A stretch of 64,000 bases of DNA from Theropithecus gelada (GCF_003255815.1 NC_037681.1:65719438-65783437), one strand, 5' to 3'; counted from the stretch's first letter, positions 22,000 through 33,654 are shown. Program-made: numbers and translations. Notes: generated by a model not told the origin, from the letters alone.

Positions 22000-23454
22000 G
22001 TTGAAACAAGCACAGTAATTGCATTACCAGATTTCCAGGATTAACTTTTGGTTCAAGGAAAAGTGCTGAGTTTGAGCGTGTATCTGTAATTAGAGGTGGT
22101 AGGGTAATTAGCTGCACACAGCTAGACGGTCTACAAGGGGCCTAGAAGACAGGTCTATTTGTTCTGTTTCATCACATGATTTAATCAAACACTGAGTGCC
22201 TTGCTCACAGGCCTCACAAAACAAATATTTGCTGATTGATTGGTTCATCAAACAACTGGTCAATTCAGTTAAACCAGCTCTTTGCTGTCCAGTAAGCCAA
22301 GGAAAGAAAAATAATTGACCTAAGTCTTTCACTTTCCAAATGGCTGCTTTGCTGCCTTACAGAAACAACTGCAGAACAGCACATGGTGGAGGTGTTGAAA
22401 TCCACTCCTTTCTTTCCTTTTAATGGCTTTCCAAAATAAATAGCATTAAAAATCAATAGGCTACAAAACGAAGCTCAAAATGAAAATCTACAGAAGATAT
22501 TCATCACTTTGTCTACATGAAGGCTCACTCTGAAGCAGCCTGTCCCCTTGGGTTCAAGGTATGTCCCATCACTGAGAGATGTTTAAGTCAGTATATCCCA
22601 GGAGCAGAGCTATCTTAACCTAGGGAGGCACCCTCTCCACCGCCAGCTCTCCAGAAGCAAATGCGAAGATGCAGTCAAATCTCTGGGTATTTTGATGTGG
22701 ACATGATCACATCTAGATGCAAAGGAGACATGAAGGCCAGATGCTGGTGTCCTGCCAGCCTCCCAGAGACACCTTTGCTTTCTGTGCCACCTGTTCATTA
22801 GCAGGCTGCAAAAAACTGGCTGGAAGCTCCACTCTGCCCATTGGTAGAAACCCCCAGTGGGAAGTGCCTATGAACAAGGCATTCACTTTATTTTCCATTC
22901 TGGAGCTGCCGATCAGAGGATATTTGTCTCTGTTGGGCCCAGAAGAAAGAAGTTCACCCCACAGTAAGGCAAGGGATCCAGCTGTGCACAGAAATGCCTG
23001 CCCGGAGGCTCTCTGCTGAGGCTGAAGAATGGCAGGGAGGCAGCTTTCCATGAAAAGCAATTTAAAGTGACATGATGTTAAAGGCCAGCAGTCCAAAAAA
23101 AAGGCAAACATCCCATCACCTGTGAGTGATCCCCTGGGCCCGGGGAACATTTTTTAAAAATCCATCTCACAATTGCCCAGTGTTTAACTTGAAGTCCATT
23201 TGTTAATTTAGTAAACACAGACATGATATTGACAATATGCTGCTAATCCAAGCAGGAAGGAAGTATCTGGTGTCAGGCAACTCCAGGCCCTCTGTAGTGC
23301 CCCTCACCTGAAGGACTGCAAGAGGCGGGACAGCTCAGACAGCAGGTGGAAGGGCAGTGGGGTCAGGGGTTCCTCAACCCTCTGAGGGCCAGGACACGTT
23401 CCCTTGGGAGTGGGGGAGGAATCTGTAAAGATCCTCTCTTCCCACCATCCTTAG
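22000..23454. other. Unassigned unique sequence
   Basis: No gene or named repeat. About 23160-23260 is an AT-rich, repeat-free stretch. The 145-codon minus-strand frame at 22713-23150 has no recognisable features. Confidence 0.5.
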
Positions 23455-23530
23455 CAGTACAAAGTGGTTTACAGTTTACAAAACACCATATTTTCTGACT
23501 AAATCTTCAGGCCTGTCCTATGAGCCAAGC

Positions 23531-23915
23531 TGTGATGGTTAATTTCATATGTCAACCTGGCTGTTCTATAGTGCCCAGACGGTTGGTCAAACATCATTCT
23601 ATGTTTCTGTGAAAGTATTTTTAGATGAGATTAACATTTAAATCAAGTTAAATGGGCTTTGAGAGAAGCAGATTATGCTCCATAATGTGGGTGGGCTTTA
23701 TCTAACAGTTGAAGGCCTTAATGGAACAAAGAGTTGTCCCCCAGAGCCAGAAGCAATGCAGCCGGCAACCTGCCTTTGGATTCAGCCCATGACTCACGCC
23801 TGAGTCTTCAGTCTCATGGTCTACCCTGCAGATTTTGGACTTGAACCTCTACAATCACATGAGCTAATTATTTAAATCTTTTTCTGTCTTCTCTTACTCT
23901 CTGTCGACTATATAT

Positions 23916-23958
<43 letters not shown>

Positions 23959-24004
23959 CCACCCCTTGTTGGTTCTGTTTCTTTGGAGAACTCTGAATAA
24001 TACA
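23531..24004 (+). mobile_element. LTR-like repeat (TGTGATGGTTAAT…TAATACA type)
   Basis: Begins TGTGATGGTTAATTTCATAT, continues AGATGAGATTAACATTTAAA, GTGGGTGGGCTTTATCTAAC, and ends GTTCTGTTTCTTTGGAGAAC then TCTGAATAATACA. A (CA)n block lies before the end. The partial element at about 42004-42340 belongs to the same kind of repeat. I recognise the consensus as a common mammalian element with TG…CA ends but cannot give a family name. Confidence 0.7.
23918..23956. repeat. (CA)n microsatellite
   Basis: About 19 uninterrupted CA dinucleotides inside the LTR-like element, followed by a C-rich stretch. Confidence 0.97.
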
Positions 24005-24124
24005 CTGAAAGTGTTTTCAGTCCTGTTTTATGATGAGGAAATGGGCTTAGTGAGACTAGGAACTAACATTGGGCTACTGTGGTATAAACTGGTCACTCAG
24101 AATCAGTGCACTGGGGCAGGTTCG

Positions 24125-25095
24125 CAGACGATGACTTCATCATTTAGAAATGTAAAAGGCCAGGGCTAGGAAAGAACCCAAGAGGACAGGGCTGTGGTCC
24201 CTGATGTCAGACAAATATATGTCTTAATCATGTCACTTCTATTCTTGAAGATTTCTGGGGCTTGTGTCCCTACCTCCTACCCCCTTCACCCATTGCTTCT
24301 TTCCTCACTGCTGATTGAATCTACCTTCTTTCTTAATTTAACCCCATTTTTTGGTGGCATCATCCACACAAGGAAACATGCCTGATTGTAAAGTTTCTAG
24401 CAGGAGCCTTCTCCTCCAAATGACAATACTAAATAGCACATACACAATGCTCAGAGCACAGCAGATAAACAGAATGAGCAGTCATACTAGTGGCATCCTA
24501 CAAATGTAATCTGGGCTTTGTAAACCATAAGGCATTCAACAAAGGTAAGGAGTCATCATCATTATTGTTCTAGGTTGCAGGACTGAGTGAAGTTGAGAGA
24601 ACACACAATTCTTAGGTATAAGAAGCAGGTCATAAAAGCTTCAAGTCCAAGGTTGAGACTACTCCATGCTAAAATTTAGTTTAAGTGAGATGGTATGAGA
24701 CAAAAGACCCTGAACTTAGGTAAATAAAATCTGAACCCCCGGTTCAATCACCTTTCTTCCCAAACCCTCTCACTTCTTTATGGTAAAATAAATAGGGTCC
24801 CCTTCTTTATTAAGGAGAATTGTTTTGATTACAAGAAACAGAAACCAACTCAAGCCAACTTAAACATGCAAGTGCAGTTCTCACAGAACCCAAGGGCCAG
24901 AACAGCTGAGCCTAAGGAAGGCCCTGGAATCAGAAAATGGAAGGCCAGAGGGGAACCCAGGAGACTCTTTTTCTTCCTCCTCCAATGACTTCTTTCTTGT
25001 CCCTCTGTTAACTCAGTCCACATAGTGGAAAGAAGCCTACTCACTGGTCCTACATTTGTATTTTTCCTTTGTTCAGAAGTTTAGTCAAGAATGGA
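24125..25095. other. Unassigned, possible faint L2/MIR remnants
   Basis: About 24230-24340 has a CT-rich L2-like look, and 24540-24580 (GGAGTCATCATCATTATTGT) resembles a MIR tail. Neither is strong enough to call. No gene. Confidence 0.45.
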
Positions 25096-25100
25096 ATCTT

Positions 25101-25346
25101 GGCTGGATGCAGTGGCTCACGCCTCTAATCCCAGCACTCTGGGAGGTTAAGGTGGGAGGATCACTTGAGTCCAGGAGTTGGAAACCAGTCTGGGCAACAT
25201 CACACAAGGCTAATTTTTACATTTCTTGTAGAGATGGGGTCTCTACAAAAAAATTAAAAATTAGTCTGGTGTGATGACACATTTCTGTTGTCCCAGCTGT
25301 TAGGGAGGCTGAGGTGGGAGGATCACTCGAACCTGGGAGGTAGAGG
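25101..25346 (+). mobile_element. Rearranged, 3'-truncated Alu
   Basis: Plus-strand Alu start GGCTGGATGCAGTGGCTCAC, left arm to CCAGTCTGGGCAACATCACA, then an inverted piece of Alu (CTAATTTTTACATTTCTTGT) followed by TCTCTACAAAAAAATTAAAA in normal orientation, then the right arm up to CTGGGAGGTAGAGG where it stops without the usual 3' end. The inverted piece and its partner form a 25-bp hairpin (25210-25264). Divergence suggests an older Alu (AluJ-like). Confidence 0.85.
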
Positions 25347-25617
25347 TAAGTGTTATCAGTCCTGCTTTATGGATGAGGACACTTTTTTAAAAAGAGAAAA
25401 AAGAAGAGGAGGAGGAGGAGAATACGAAATGTAATCTCTTGTTCCTTATTCCAGATTTTAGGTTAAGAAATTCTGATGGCCAGTGTTTAAGCTAGATATC
25501 CACTCCTCGTCCAGTTAGCTGGTGGGAGATGGTATCAGTTCCACCACCATGGCTGGCAGAGGCCTATCCTCATAACTCATGGCTGTAGAATGTGGACCAT
25601 TGCCCCCAAATGGGCAA

Positions 25618-25708
25618 CCATACCAGCATTTCTCAGACCTGTCTCTGCATCAGAATCATCTGGAAAACTTGGGGAAAAAATGCAGATTCCCTAAGCCTAT
25701 CTGGCACA
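25618..25708 (+). mobile_element. MER5A-like fragment
   Basis: ATTTCTCAGACCTGTCTCTG, GCATCAGAATCATCTGGAAA and AAAATGCAGATTCCCTAAG follow the first half of the MER5-type consensus. Confidence 0.6.
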
Positions 25709-25711
25709 GAG

Positions 25712-25995
25712 ACCTTGGACTAGTGGCTGCAAGAAGTCTTGTCTACTTTTCCTGGAACATTCTAGGAATAGAACAGAATAATCGGTACATTTAGCAGTGG
25801 CTTCCTCCCCACTCTTCCATCCCTACTTCCTCTCACCCCATCCAAATGATTCTATGCAACTGTTTGAAGACCTATTCTGGGGAAACCACGTAAAATATCA
25901 TCAGGCAATGCAGAGTAAGAGATGCAGAATAATAAGCTAATGACCTTGTACACGCCTTTCACTGTGTATCAAGAGCTTTCCCACTTACCAAGTTC
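25712..25995. other. Unassigned unique sequence
   Basis: No gene or repeat recognised. Confidence 0.45.
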
Positions 25996-25999
25996 TTCC

Positions 26000-26170
26000 T
26001 GCCCAGCTGGGCATTGTGCTAGGTTGTTTAATAAGTATCACCTCATTCCATCCTCGCAACCCCATAAGGTACATACTTTTCATTTTCATTTGACAGACAA
26101 AGAAAATGAAGCTCGGAGAAGTTAAGTGACTTGCACAAGCCTCCTTAGTAAGTGACAAAACCACTTACTT
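26000..26170 (-). mobile_element. MIR SINE
   Basis: Minus-strand MIR: GCATTGTGCTAGGTTGTTTA, CTCGCAACCCCATAAGGTAC, TTCATTTTCATTTGACAGAC, then AAGTTAAGTGACTTGCACAA and TTAGTAAGTGACAAAACC. Confidence 0.82.
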
Positions 26171-26175
26171 ATATA

Positions 26176-26325
26176 TCTGTCTCCTTTGGTTGACCCTTTA
26201 GTGCCATGAAGTCACGGGTGAGAGGTGCCTACTTTTGCCCATCCCGGTATCCCCAACACTAAGGGTGATGCCTGACATAGGAGAGGTGCTCAATAATGTC
26301 TGTGGGCAAATGTCAAGTAAATGAA
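26176..26325 (+). mobile_element. L2 LINE 3' end fragment
   Basis: GTGCCATGAAGTCACGGGTG, then CCCGGTATCCCCAACACTAA, GATGCCTGACATAGGAGAGG and GTGCTCAATAATGTCTGTG follow the L2 terminus. Confidence 0.6.
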
Positions 26326-26329
26326 TGGC

Positions 26330-27620
26330 AGCCTGACGGTCTTTAGGCTGAGCCACTCCATGTATCCCAGGGAGAGCTTCCCAACCAGCTGGCTGTGGCA
26401 CCATCCCAAGTCCTGTGGCCTTCTAGGTGGACTGAGCTCCATATCCTTTCAGCGGCTGGGGCAGCCAGAGCCCTCAGACCTGGAATGTCCTCTGGCTGTT
26501 AGCATCTCGTCTACTTCCCCTAGAATGTCAAACTATTATCTTCTGCATGTGTTATGATTTGGGAAAGTGGGAAGCATAGCATAATCTCATTTAAAGAGTA
26601 AAGATTCGTCCTGCTCATGAAAGATTTGTAAGGTGGGCTGTACCCCCAACACAGCCCTTTTTGGTTATCCAAAAGCCATTCTGAGATCTTCAGAAAATTG
26701 TTCTGTATCCGCCATGATGGGAGAGTAACTGAATGACAGTCCTCCTGAGCCAGCAGCCACCTCCCTTCCAGCTAGAGCACCCCAAGGCTTCCTTCACCTG
26801 GTCCAGACTTAAACTCAGACCCCAGTGACAGACTGCAGGCAGGGGCAGAGATGTTGACTGAGGCCAAGGCTGACAGCATCTGGCATTCCTCATATGAAAC
26901 CCAGAATCCCTAAGGCCGATGCCAGGACTCCAAAATGCCTTTCCTGCCGGGGATTATGTTCATTTGCACAGGATCTGAGATAGAAATTCCAAAGAGATGA
27001 TACTGGAAACCAAAGGCCTATATCATATTAATAATAGAGACAGGAAGGCTCCCTCAGCAGCTGGTAGCAAACATATATTAAATAAAGAAAGGGACCTGGC
27101 CCCAGCCCAAACCCCAGCAATCCAGCCAGGTCATTTCAGATTACAAATAGAAACAATTAAACCATATTATAGACCTTGTCTCTGGTTAGCTATTAGGTTT
27201 CTGCACTTACATGCTAATTTCTGAGTCAAGGAATCAGAGATCTTCCCAGATTAAGTATCTACCACTGCCCAGCAGGCTACAAAAATCAAGCTGTATTTGC
27301 ACGTCACTTGGATCCTCTGTGTCCACGACGGCTGCAGAGAGAGCTGGAAGCCAAAGTCAGCTGAGGGCTGCTTTGGCATCAGCTCTGCCTTCAGAGGGCT
27401 TGGGCCAGAGGCCTGGTTTGGCCACTCACCAGCTGAGTGATTGTGGGAGAGGCACATTTGACCACTTCTAACTTCAGTCTGCCCAAGCACCCGAGCCCTC
27501 ACCTTCTCAAAACCCCAATTCTAGTTCCCATCACTACTTCAGCCGGAGAGCAGCTAGCTGGCTGAGCTGATGTCAAGATTGGACAATCACATCTTTAAAT
27601 AGTATGGGTTCAAATGTAGA
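26330..27620. other. Unassigned unique sequence
   Basis: No gene recognised. About 26990-27250 is repeat-free and AT-rich. Open frames are under 90 codons. Confidence 0.5.
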
Positions 27621-27624
27621 TGAA

Positions 27625-27800
27625 TAAAACTTCAGCCTTCTTATCTGTAACATGAAAATAATAATAACCCCTGCCAGGATTCTGGACCACCTGGGTTCAT
27701 ATTCTTGTTCAGGTCACTAGTTGTATAACTTTAATTACTTAAATTCTTGTGGTCTCAATTTCCTCATCCATAAAATGGGAACCGGCTTCTAGAAAAAAGT
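27625..27800 (+). mobile_element. Two adjacent MIR fragments
   Basis: Piece one: CTTCAGCCTTCTTATCTGTA, ATGAAAATAATAATAACCCC. Piece two starts near CACCTGGGTTCATATTCTTG and runs through GGTCTCAATTTCCTCATCCA to ATAAAATGGGAACCGG. Both are plus-strand. Confidence 0.6.
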
Positions 27801-27804
27801 AATG

Positions 27805-28330
27805 AGATCGTTGTATTTCTTATTTTGCAAGCTGCTAATTCTTGTCCTTTGTCCATTTTTCTTTTGGGACATTCCTTTTATTGATTTTTAAAGCTCGTTC
27901 TATGTGATAAACTTTAACCTTCATAGATGCCATGTTTTTCTCAGTTTATCATTTGTTTATGGTACATAAAATGCTTAGCATGGTGACTAACACATTGGCA
28001 GCAATTTTGTTATTGAGAAGTGGTTTGTAAGTAGGAAAGTTCCACACAAAAAATGAGCTATCATTATTTTATTATTACTGACAAGAACACAGCTGGACCC
28101 AAAGAAGAGGAGCTCCACCTTCCTAGAAAACTGAAAGAAATGAGAACTGTCTGGAAGGAGACAGTGGTGTGAAGACAGACATGGCTGGCTGTGGCTTTGC
28201 CAGAGGCCAGGAGTCCTCAGGTGAGAAAGACAAATGCTGAGAGGAACTAAGACCTTGAAAATGAAGGGCTGTCCTTGAACGAGAATATATCCCACCCCAT
28301 CTACATTGCCGTCCCTCCCTCCCTTCCTCT
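27805..28330. other. Possible diverged L1 piece, otherwise unassigned
   Basis: GTCCTTTGTCCATTTTTCTT and TATTGATTTTTAAAGCTCGT at 27845-27900 resemble old L1 sequence but the match is short. No gene. Confidence 0.35.
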
Positions 28331-28333
28331 CTT

Positions 28334-28369
28334 ATACACACACACACACATACACACACACACACACAC
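28334..28369. repeat. (CA)n microsatellite
   Basis: About 18 CA units interrupted once by TA. Confidence 0.97.
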
Positions 28370-28574
28370 TAGAAAGGCTCACATTCAAGACTATTCTATA
28401 TCACACTGTTGGAGAAAACCTAAGAGAACAGTTTCCCTAAAGAGTTGACACCGGCTAGCATAGAAACCAGTCCATGAAACGGCAGATACATTTGTGTGAA
28501 CAAAGGTCACAACTAGTTATTAAGAGGAGGCCTCTGAAAGCAAGATGAATATGTTAACATGAGTGCCTATACTT

Positions 28575-28735
28575 ATACATCCACTCTCTCACTTGATCCT
28601 CAGAGCAGGCCCTCAGAATTGTCCAGGACAGATTTCCCGGGCCATTTCACAGAAGCTGAAACTGAGGCTCAGGAGTTCCATGTTTAGTTAATAAATGACA
28701 GAACCGGGACTAGGATCTGAATTTCTTGATTCCTA
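28575..28735 (-). mobile_element. MIR SINE
   Basis: Minus-strand MIR: CTCACTTGATCCTCAGAGCA, CCATTTCACAGAAGCTGAAA, CTGAGGCTCAGGAGTTCCAT and TGACAGAACCGGGACTAGGA. Confidence 0.75.
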
Positions 28736-28737
28736 TT

Positions 28738-28800
28738 CAAAGTTATTCATTCAATAAGTATTTATTGAGAGCCTACCTTGCTCCCGGCTCTGCACTGTGG
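28738..28800 (+). repeat. Ancient ATTTATTGAGCACC-type repeat fragment
   Basis: TATTCATTCAATAAGTATTT then ATTGAGAGCCTACCTTGCTC. Short copy of the repeat also seen at 1668 and 63415. Confidence 0.4.
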
Positions 28801-29296
28801 GTTTGTTCTAACTCCTGATTACAGATGTTTCCAGGGTTGCTCAAGCCACTCCCTGCTGGCCGCTTGCACTCTGGGGTTCCCACAGTCAGTCTCAGGCTGG
28901 ATGGACTCTTCCAAAGGACCCTGGCCAGATAGCATGCTTCCAGGTTTTGCAAATGTTCCTCCATTATATGCCTAAGAAAACAGAACATTGTTCTGTGGGC
29001 AACAGAACAGCTGGACAATGGCACCTCTAATAAAGACGGAGCTTGTGCACCAAGCAGAATCTTCCAGTTTATTTTGATAGCATAAGAGGTTTACGAGCCT
29101 AGGAAATACCTTTGGTTTCACTGCCCCAGTTGAAATCCCTTTTACGTTTTAGTTCTTGCTAAATCAGCAAGATGAAGATGGCTTGGGTTAGGGCTGATGG
29201 GGAAGAAGATACCTCTGGTCCCTAAACCCAGTTCACTGCCAAGCCCAAACAGCCCCCAGTGGACTCCATCTCATTCCATTCCTACAGCACACAACC

Positions 29297-29625
29297 CGCC
29301 CCCTCTTCCCCGACAACCACCACCACCACTACCAGGAAGCATGTGCACAGTGGTGAAGCCACGGAGACCCAAAGCACGCCCAGAACCCAGCCGCCACACG
29401 GGGCTCACAGCTCTCTCGCCCCGCCCGCTCCTCCCCGGCATCCTCTCCCTCAAGAACCTCTCTCCTTTCAGGAAAGGCGAATCAGCCAGCGGCCAGAGCC
29501 GTGGTAACGGAGCTCAGACACGGGATCGGGTGTCCAGAGGGCCCCACTGTAAACGGCGGGTCACATCCTTCAACTTGATGCCTTGCTCCGTCTTACACTT
29601 CGTGTGTTTCCGGGGGACGCGGCGG
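29297..29625. promoter_or_regulatory. CpG-island-like segment, candidate regulatory region
   Basis: By hand count about 24 CpG in ~330 bp at roughly 60% G+C, an observed/expected ratio near 0.8, in a window that is otherwise CpG-poor outside Alus and the 60-kb minisatellite. It includes the GC-box-like CCCCGCCC (29418-29425) and a GACGCGGCGG cluster (29616-29625). No repeat explains it. A 157-codon plus-strand frame (29197-29670) crosses it but shows no family features. It may be a promoter or an orphan island; no transcript evidence is visible. Confidence 0.45.
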
Positions 29626-29629
29626 CTGA

Positions 29630-32390
29630 TGGTGAGAGAGACAAGTCCCTGGCATGGGGCTGTGGAATGAGGGATTGTTCTAAAATGGAAAAATTTCTTC
29701 AGGTCCAAAGCGGAGCGGCTGATTTAAGAGCATGGAGGAGAGGGGAGGGAGTGCCAACCTGGGGCGCTCTATTGCAAGTCTCCATTTCCCCTTCTGAGCC
29801 CCAGGAAGAGGACCCAGACCTTCTCTCTGCTCGTGCTCCAGGAAGCCTCCTCAGAACTGTGTCTGGAGGTTCTGGGCTCCCCGTTTTCTCAGGTATAACA
29901 TGGAAATCTCTGAGAAAATGAGATAAAATATCAGTGCACATCAGTCTTGGGAGGAAGAATCCTTGAAATGTGCAGGAAGGTTATTTTCCATCCTGGTGAC
30001 AGTGTAACTGCAGAGAAAATGCTGCCTTTCACTCCCTTCAGTGACGATGTTGAATAGGAATGATGGTGGCACCTGAGGACTTTTCACCAACGGTGCATAT
30101 GGTGGGTATCTAAGAAGACAAAGTCCCTCACAGAGCTGCCATAAACCTCAGTCCTGTTTTCATGGGAGGAGTTGGAGGGGCCTCTCGCCCTAACCCAGGG
30201 CCCCCGGCCCCTGGACACCAGAAACAAAAGGGTAAGCCTGGGCAGGCCTACCCATCTCCATCTGCTCGCACCCTCAGGAATCAGCGAGGCGGCCCATTCT
30301 CCCAGCAGAGGCCTCCTCTCTAGGGCTGCTCTGTGCCCCAGTACGCCATTTGTGTCACTTGAGTTGGGGCGTTTCAGTTGAACAAATCTCTCTCCCCCAC
30401 AACAGTCGTGGCCTGACAGGCTGATGGTGGGGCTGCCACACGACAATATTTAGACACATTGCTAACTATTTCCAGCTGCCTGGAGGATCCCGGTACTAGA
30501 TGAGGTGAGACTCTTCCAGGTTTCACCGTAGAGGCGAGGACAGCCAGAGGGCATTCCCTAAACTTTATTCTACTGTCCTGCATTTGATGAAAGACTTGTG
30601 GTTAAACCTTTATCTTCCATAAACATTTAAAATGCGGTTACCTTGATTTCCATGTCTCATTTTCGTTTTATTAAAAAAATGGGTTCCTTGCAGTAAAACA
30701 TCTGATACTGTGGATGTTCTGCAGAAAACAGATGTTTCTCCATGTAATCGACGTCGGCAGGCCTCTGTGCGCCCACCAGGCCTCACTTGCACTCACACAC
30801 ACGCACGCACACGTGTGTCTCATGAAAGGCCAGGGCAGGACTGGCCCTGTGAGGAACGCTGAGGCTGAACAGCCGCTAGGCCACAGGGCTTGAGTCCCTA
30901 CAGCCATGGGACCTTTGGGCCAAGAGGCCAGAGGACACGCAACTGCACCACCGAGAGAGGTAATGAGGCCCGGAACTGTAACTGGGGGATTTCATCACTT
31001 CTGAGGTCTTGCTATAAACACTTCCCTCCATAGTTCCCTGTTTTCACTCTCTGGGGCCTCCTCACACACCGAGGCTCATCTGAACACTCAAGCGCTCTCT
31101 GCCCGCAGCAGGGCTAAGGGCAGAGTTAAAACCCAGCAGGTACAATCTTTCTCGAGGGTGCACAGAAACACCTGGGGACCCTGTCAGGTCAGCCTCTGGC
31201 AAAGCTATAGGTAGTCCTTTTTTTCATCATTCTTCTCCTCTTACCACATCCCAGTCCTAGGCTGAAGGGAGGCCCATACAGGGCCCAGGGCCTTAGGAAA
31301 AGCCACTGTTTTTGCCTCCTCCACCCAGAACACACATACCTTTGCCAGCCTTATGCCTCAACCATTAGGACAGCCCGGCTCACTCATTTTCCCAGGAAGT
31401 TTGCTTCCCATCCCTCCTGGGAATTCTGCGAGAACTACCTGAGATACTGAGGTCTGCTCCCTGCCCAGAGACATTTGGACTTTTGTGGAGACCCTGAAAA
31501 ATGAAGAGGTATCAAGACCCAAAGAAATTAATCCCTGGCTGTTGAATGCCTCCAGTGCTAAGGAAGCTGTTTCTGGGCAGGAGGGGTCTCTGCCATGCTG
31601 AAGATAGCCCCTCGCCACTCACACTGCCCAGCCCAGAGGGCAGCATCACAAAACACACCCTGCCTCAGGATAGCCGGGCGTCCTCTCAGCCTGCCTCCCT
31701 CTGTTCCAGGACCCCAGGAGCACCATTTCCCCTGTCGGTACTTCGGGATCACCTGAGGAGGGCTGGCTTTTGCTCAAAGTCCTGTAGTTCCTACAAGCTG
31801 AAACTTAGAGGCAGCAATTTTGTGAAATTATTTCCCTAGAATTGTCTTTAGTCATGTCCATTTCACCTCATTCCAAAAAGGATTTGTGAAGCTTTTAGAA
31901 ATACAAATAATGTTTTTGTAAAAGGTGGTATTATAGCAAATGACTGAAAAACGAAGGGAGAAACATAAGATGTATTTCAGTGGCTACAGAATATTTTTGC
32001 TAAGAAGAACTGCAAATTTGGCTCCGGGCTTCCCAGATGCTACAGCAAAGAGGATAGATGATCAGTTACAAGAATAACAGTGTCACTAAGGTAAAAGCAA
32101 ACCATCACTCACAAGAATCACAGATTTTCCTGGGAGTGAGACTTCAAAGCAAGTCCGCACACGGGCTCACAGAGGGAATGTTTAGGTATGTAGCAAACCA
32201 TTTGTTTTCATCTTGAAAAACAAAACAAACTTTAAAAACTGGATAAATCTTTTTCAAATTGAATTTCATACAAAAGGTGAAGAAATTCAATAGACAGAAG
32301 AATTGCTCTGGCTGAGGGGGACAAGGGCTCCATGCTATGTTCAGGATGCCAAAGTATCCCATAACCTCACTCCCAAAACAGCTCAGTCAG
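29630..32390. other. Unique block, no supported gene
   Basis: About 2.8 kb with almost no recognisable transposon, downstream of the CpG-rich segment. A short CA/CG mix (30795-30813) is present. Open frames of up to 120 codons on the minus strand have no protein signature. An exon here cannot be excluded but I cannot support one. Confidence 0.5.
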
Positions 32391-32394
32391 ACTG

Positions 32395-32585
32395 ACTTGG
32401 CACTGCATGAGTCACTGTTTCCAAACCTGCCAGAGGGTATAAGTCCCCTGGAGGGCTTGTTAAGCACAGGGAGCCCAAGGCCCCACAGCAAACCGACTGC
32501 ATCGGAATCTTGGGGAGGGGGAATGGGCATGGTCTGCAGCCCCAGGTGATCTTACGCCCAGGCCAGCTTTGGGAAACCTGCCACA
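32395..32585. mobile_element. MER5-like hAT fragment, diverged
   Basis: CACTGTTTCCAAACCTGCCA, CCCCTGGAGGGCTTGTTAAG, CCCAGGTGATCTTACGCCCA and GCTTTGGGAAACCTGCCAC follow the order of Charlie-type small elements, with considerable divergence. Confidence 0.45.
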
Positions 32586-32589
32586 GACA

Positions 32590-33045
32590 AATGTCTCAAT
32601 CACCTGGCTGAGCTAGATGGTAAAAACCCACTGAAATTACTAAACTGCATCCTGGGTGTGTGGTATTCATCACAAGGTAGGGCCCCTGAGGAGGTCTCTG
32701 CCAAGAAAAACACTGTGGGAAAGACAGCATTAAGCTCTGAGGGCCATGGGCAGGCTGCAGTGATTCGGGAGAGGGGTAGAGAATTTTCCTGCCCCCTCCC
32801 TGGAAGCATCTCCCCCGCCTCCACACCAGCTACCCCTTCCCATCCTGCCCTCCCTGTTCCCAAGGTGAAGCAGCTCTTGCTGTCCTTTCCCCTGAAACAT
32901 GCAAATACCACCAGGCAGGGTGAGTAACAGGTCTGCCCCTCCACGTGGCAGGGTGGGGGAAAGACAACACCTCGGGTGAACTGACTGGTGTGGGCATTGC
33001 TCCATCTCCTTAGTTCAGCTCACCCCTCACACACAAGCCAGGGCA
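32590..33045. other. Unassigned unique sequence
   Basis: No gene or repeat recognised. Open frames of 76-114 codons occur on both strands in this stop-poor stretch. Confidence 0.45.
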
Positions 33046-33049
33046 GGCT

Positions 33050-33125
33050 TCTGCAAACCCTGTGGTCATCAGGTTACTTCCAGTTTGAAAAGTCCTTCAA
33101 TGACTTCCCACTGGCCATGACTCTT
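33050..33125 (+). mobile_element. L2 LINE fragment
   Basis: TGAAAAGTCCTTCAATGACT then TCCCACTGGCC, a phrase from the L2 3' region. Confidence 0.45.
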
Positions 33126-33131
33126 GTCTAA

Positions 33132-33285
33132 TCATATCATGGTTAAGAGCTTGGGCTCTGGAGCCATATGCGGGTTCAGACCCTGGTGTTCTCACTTTGG
33201 CTCTGTGTGCCCTTGGCAAGTTTTTAACCTATTCGGAGCCCTACTTTCCTCATCTATAAAATAATGATTCTGCCTATTGACTAGG
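33132..33285 (+). mobile_element. MIR SINE
   Basis: Clear plus-strand MIR: GTTAAGAGCTTGGGCTCTGG, AGCCATATGCGGGTTCAGAC, CCTTGGCAAGTTTTTAACCT and CCTCATCTATAAAATAATGA. Confidence 0.87.
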
Positions 33286-33287
33286 CA

Positions 33288-33650
33288 GAATATGCTAGGA
33301 TTTGCTGCAATAACAAACAACCCTGAAATCTCAGCAGATTACAACAAAGGTGTATTTCTTATTCAAGCAAAGTTGGCTGGAGGTTGAAGGCCTCTCCAAG
33401 GCAACTGTTCTCTACGTGGAAGCTCAGAGATCCAGGCTGTCTCAACTATGTGTCACCCCTGTCTACCATGTGCTTCCAGCATGCTGGAGGGCCTCATGGA
33501 GACCATTAAGTGCTTTAGCCTAGAAATGACACGTCTCTCCCATTCATCAGTCACTGGTCAAGCTACTCAAATGGTCTTGCCTCCAAAAAGGATGTGGGAA
33601 AGAGAAATTATCCTGTGTCTAAAAGAGACCCAGATATGAGGGATCGCTGA
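33288..33650 (+). repeat. Ancient interspersed repeat, family not assigned
   Basis: GCTAGGATTTGCTGCAATAA, AACAACCCTGAAATCTCAGC, AGGTGTATTTCTTATTCAAG, TTAGCCTAGAAATGACACG and a trailing GGTCTTGCCTCCAAAAAGG match the order of a familiar old mammalian repeat related in style to 150-665. Confidence 0.42.
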
Positions 33651-33654
33651 ACAC

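Larger units (their letters stand above)
23455..24120 (-). mobile_element. MIR SINE split by an LTR-like insertion
   Basis: Left part 23455-23530 (AGTGGTTTACAGTTTACAAA … CTGTCCTATGAGCCAAGC) and right part 24005-24120 (CAGTCCTGTTTTATGATGAG, GGAAATGGGC) read as one minus-strand MIR once 23531-24004 is removed. Fragments are diverged. Confidence 0.55.

Noticed and set aside
29197..29670. 157-codon plus-strand frame over the CpG-rich segment
   Set aside because: Open frame is expected in GC-rich DNA; basic Pro/Arg-rich translation without features; initiator context and splice signals do not single it out.
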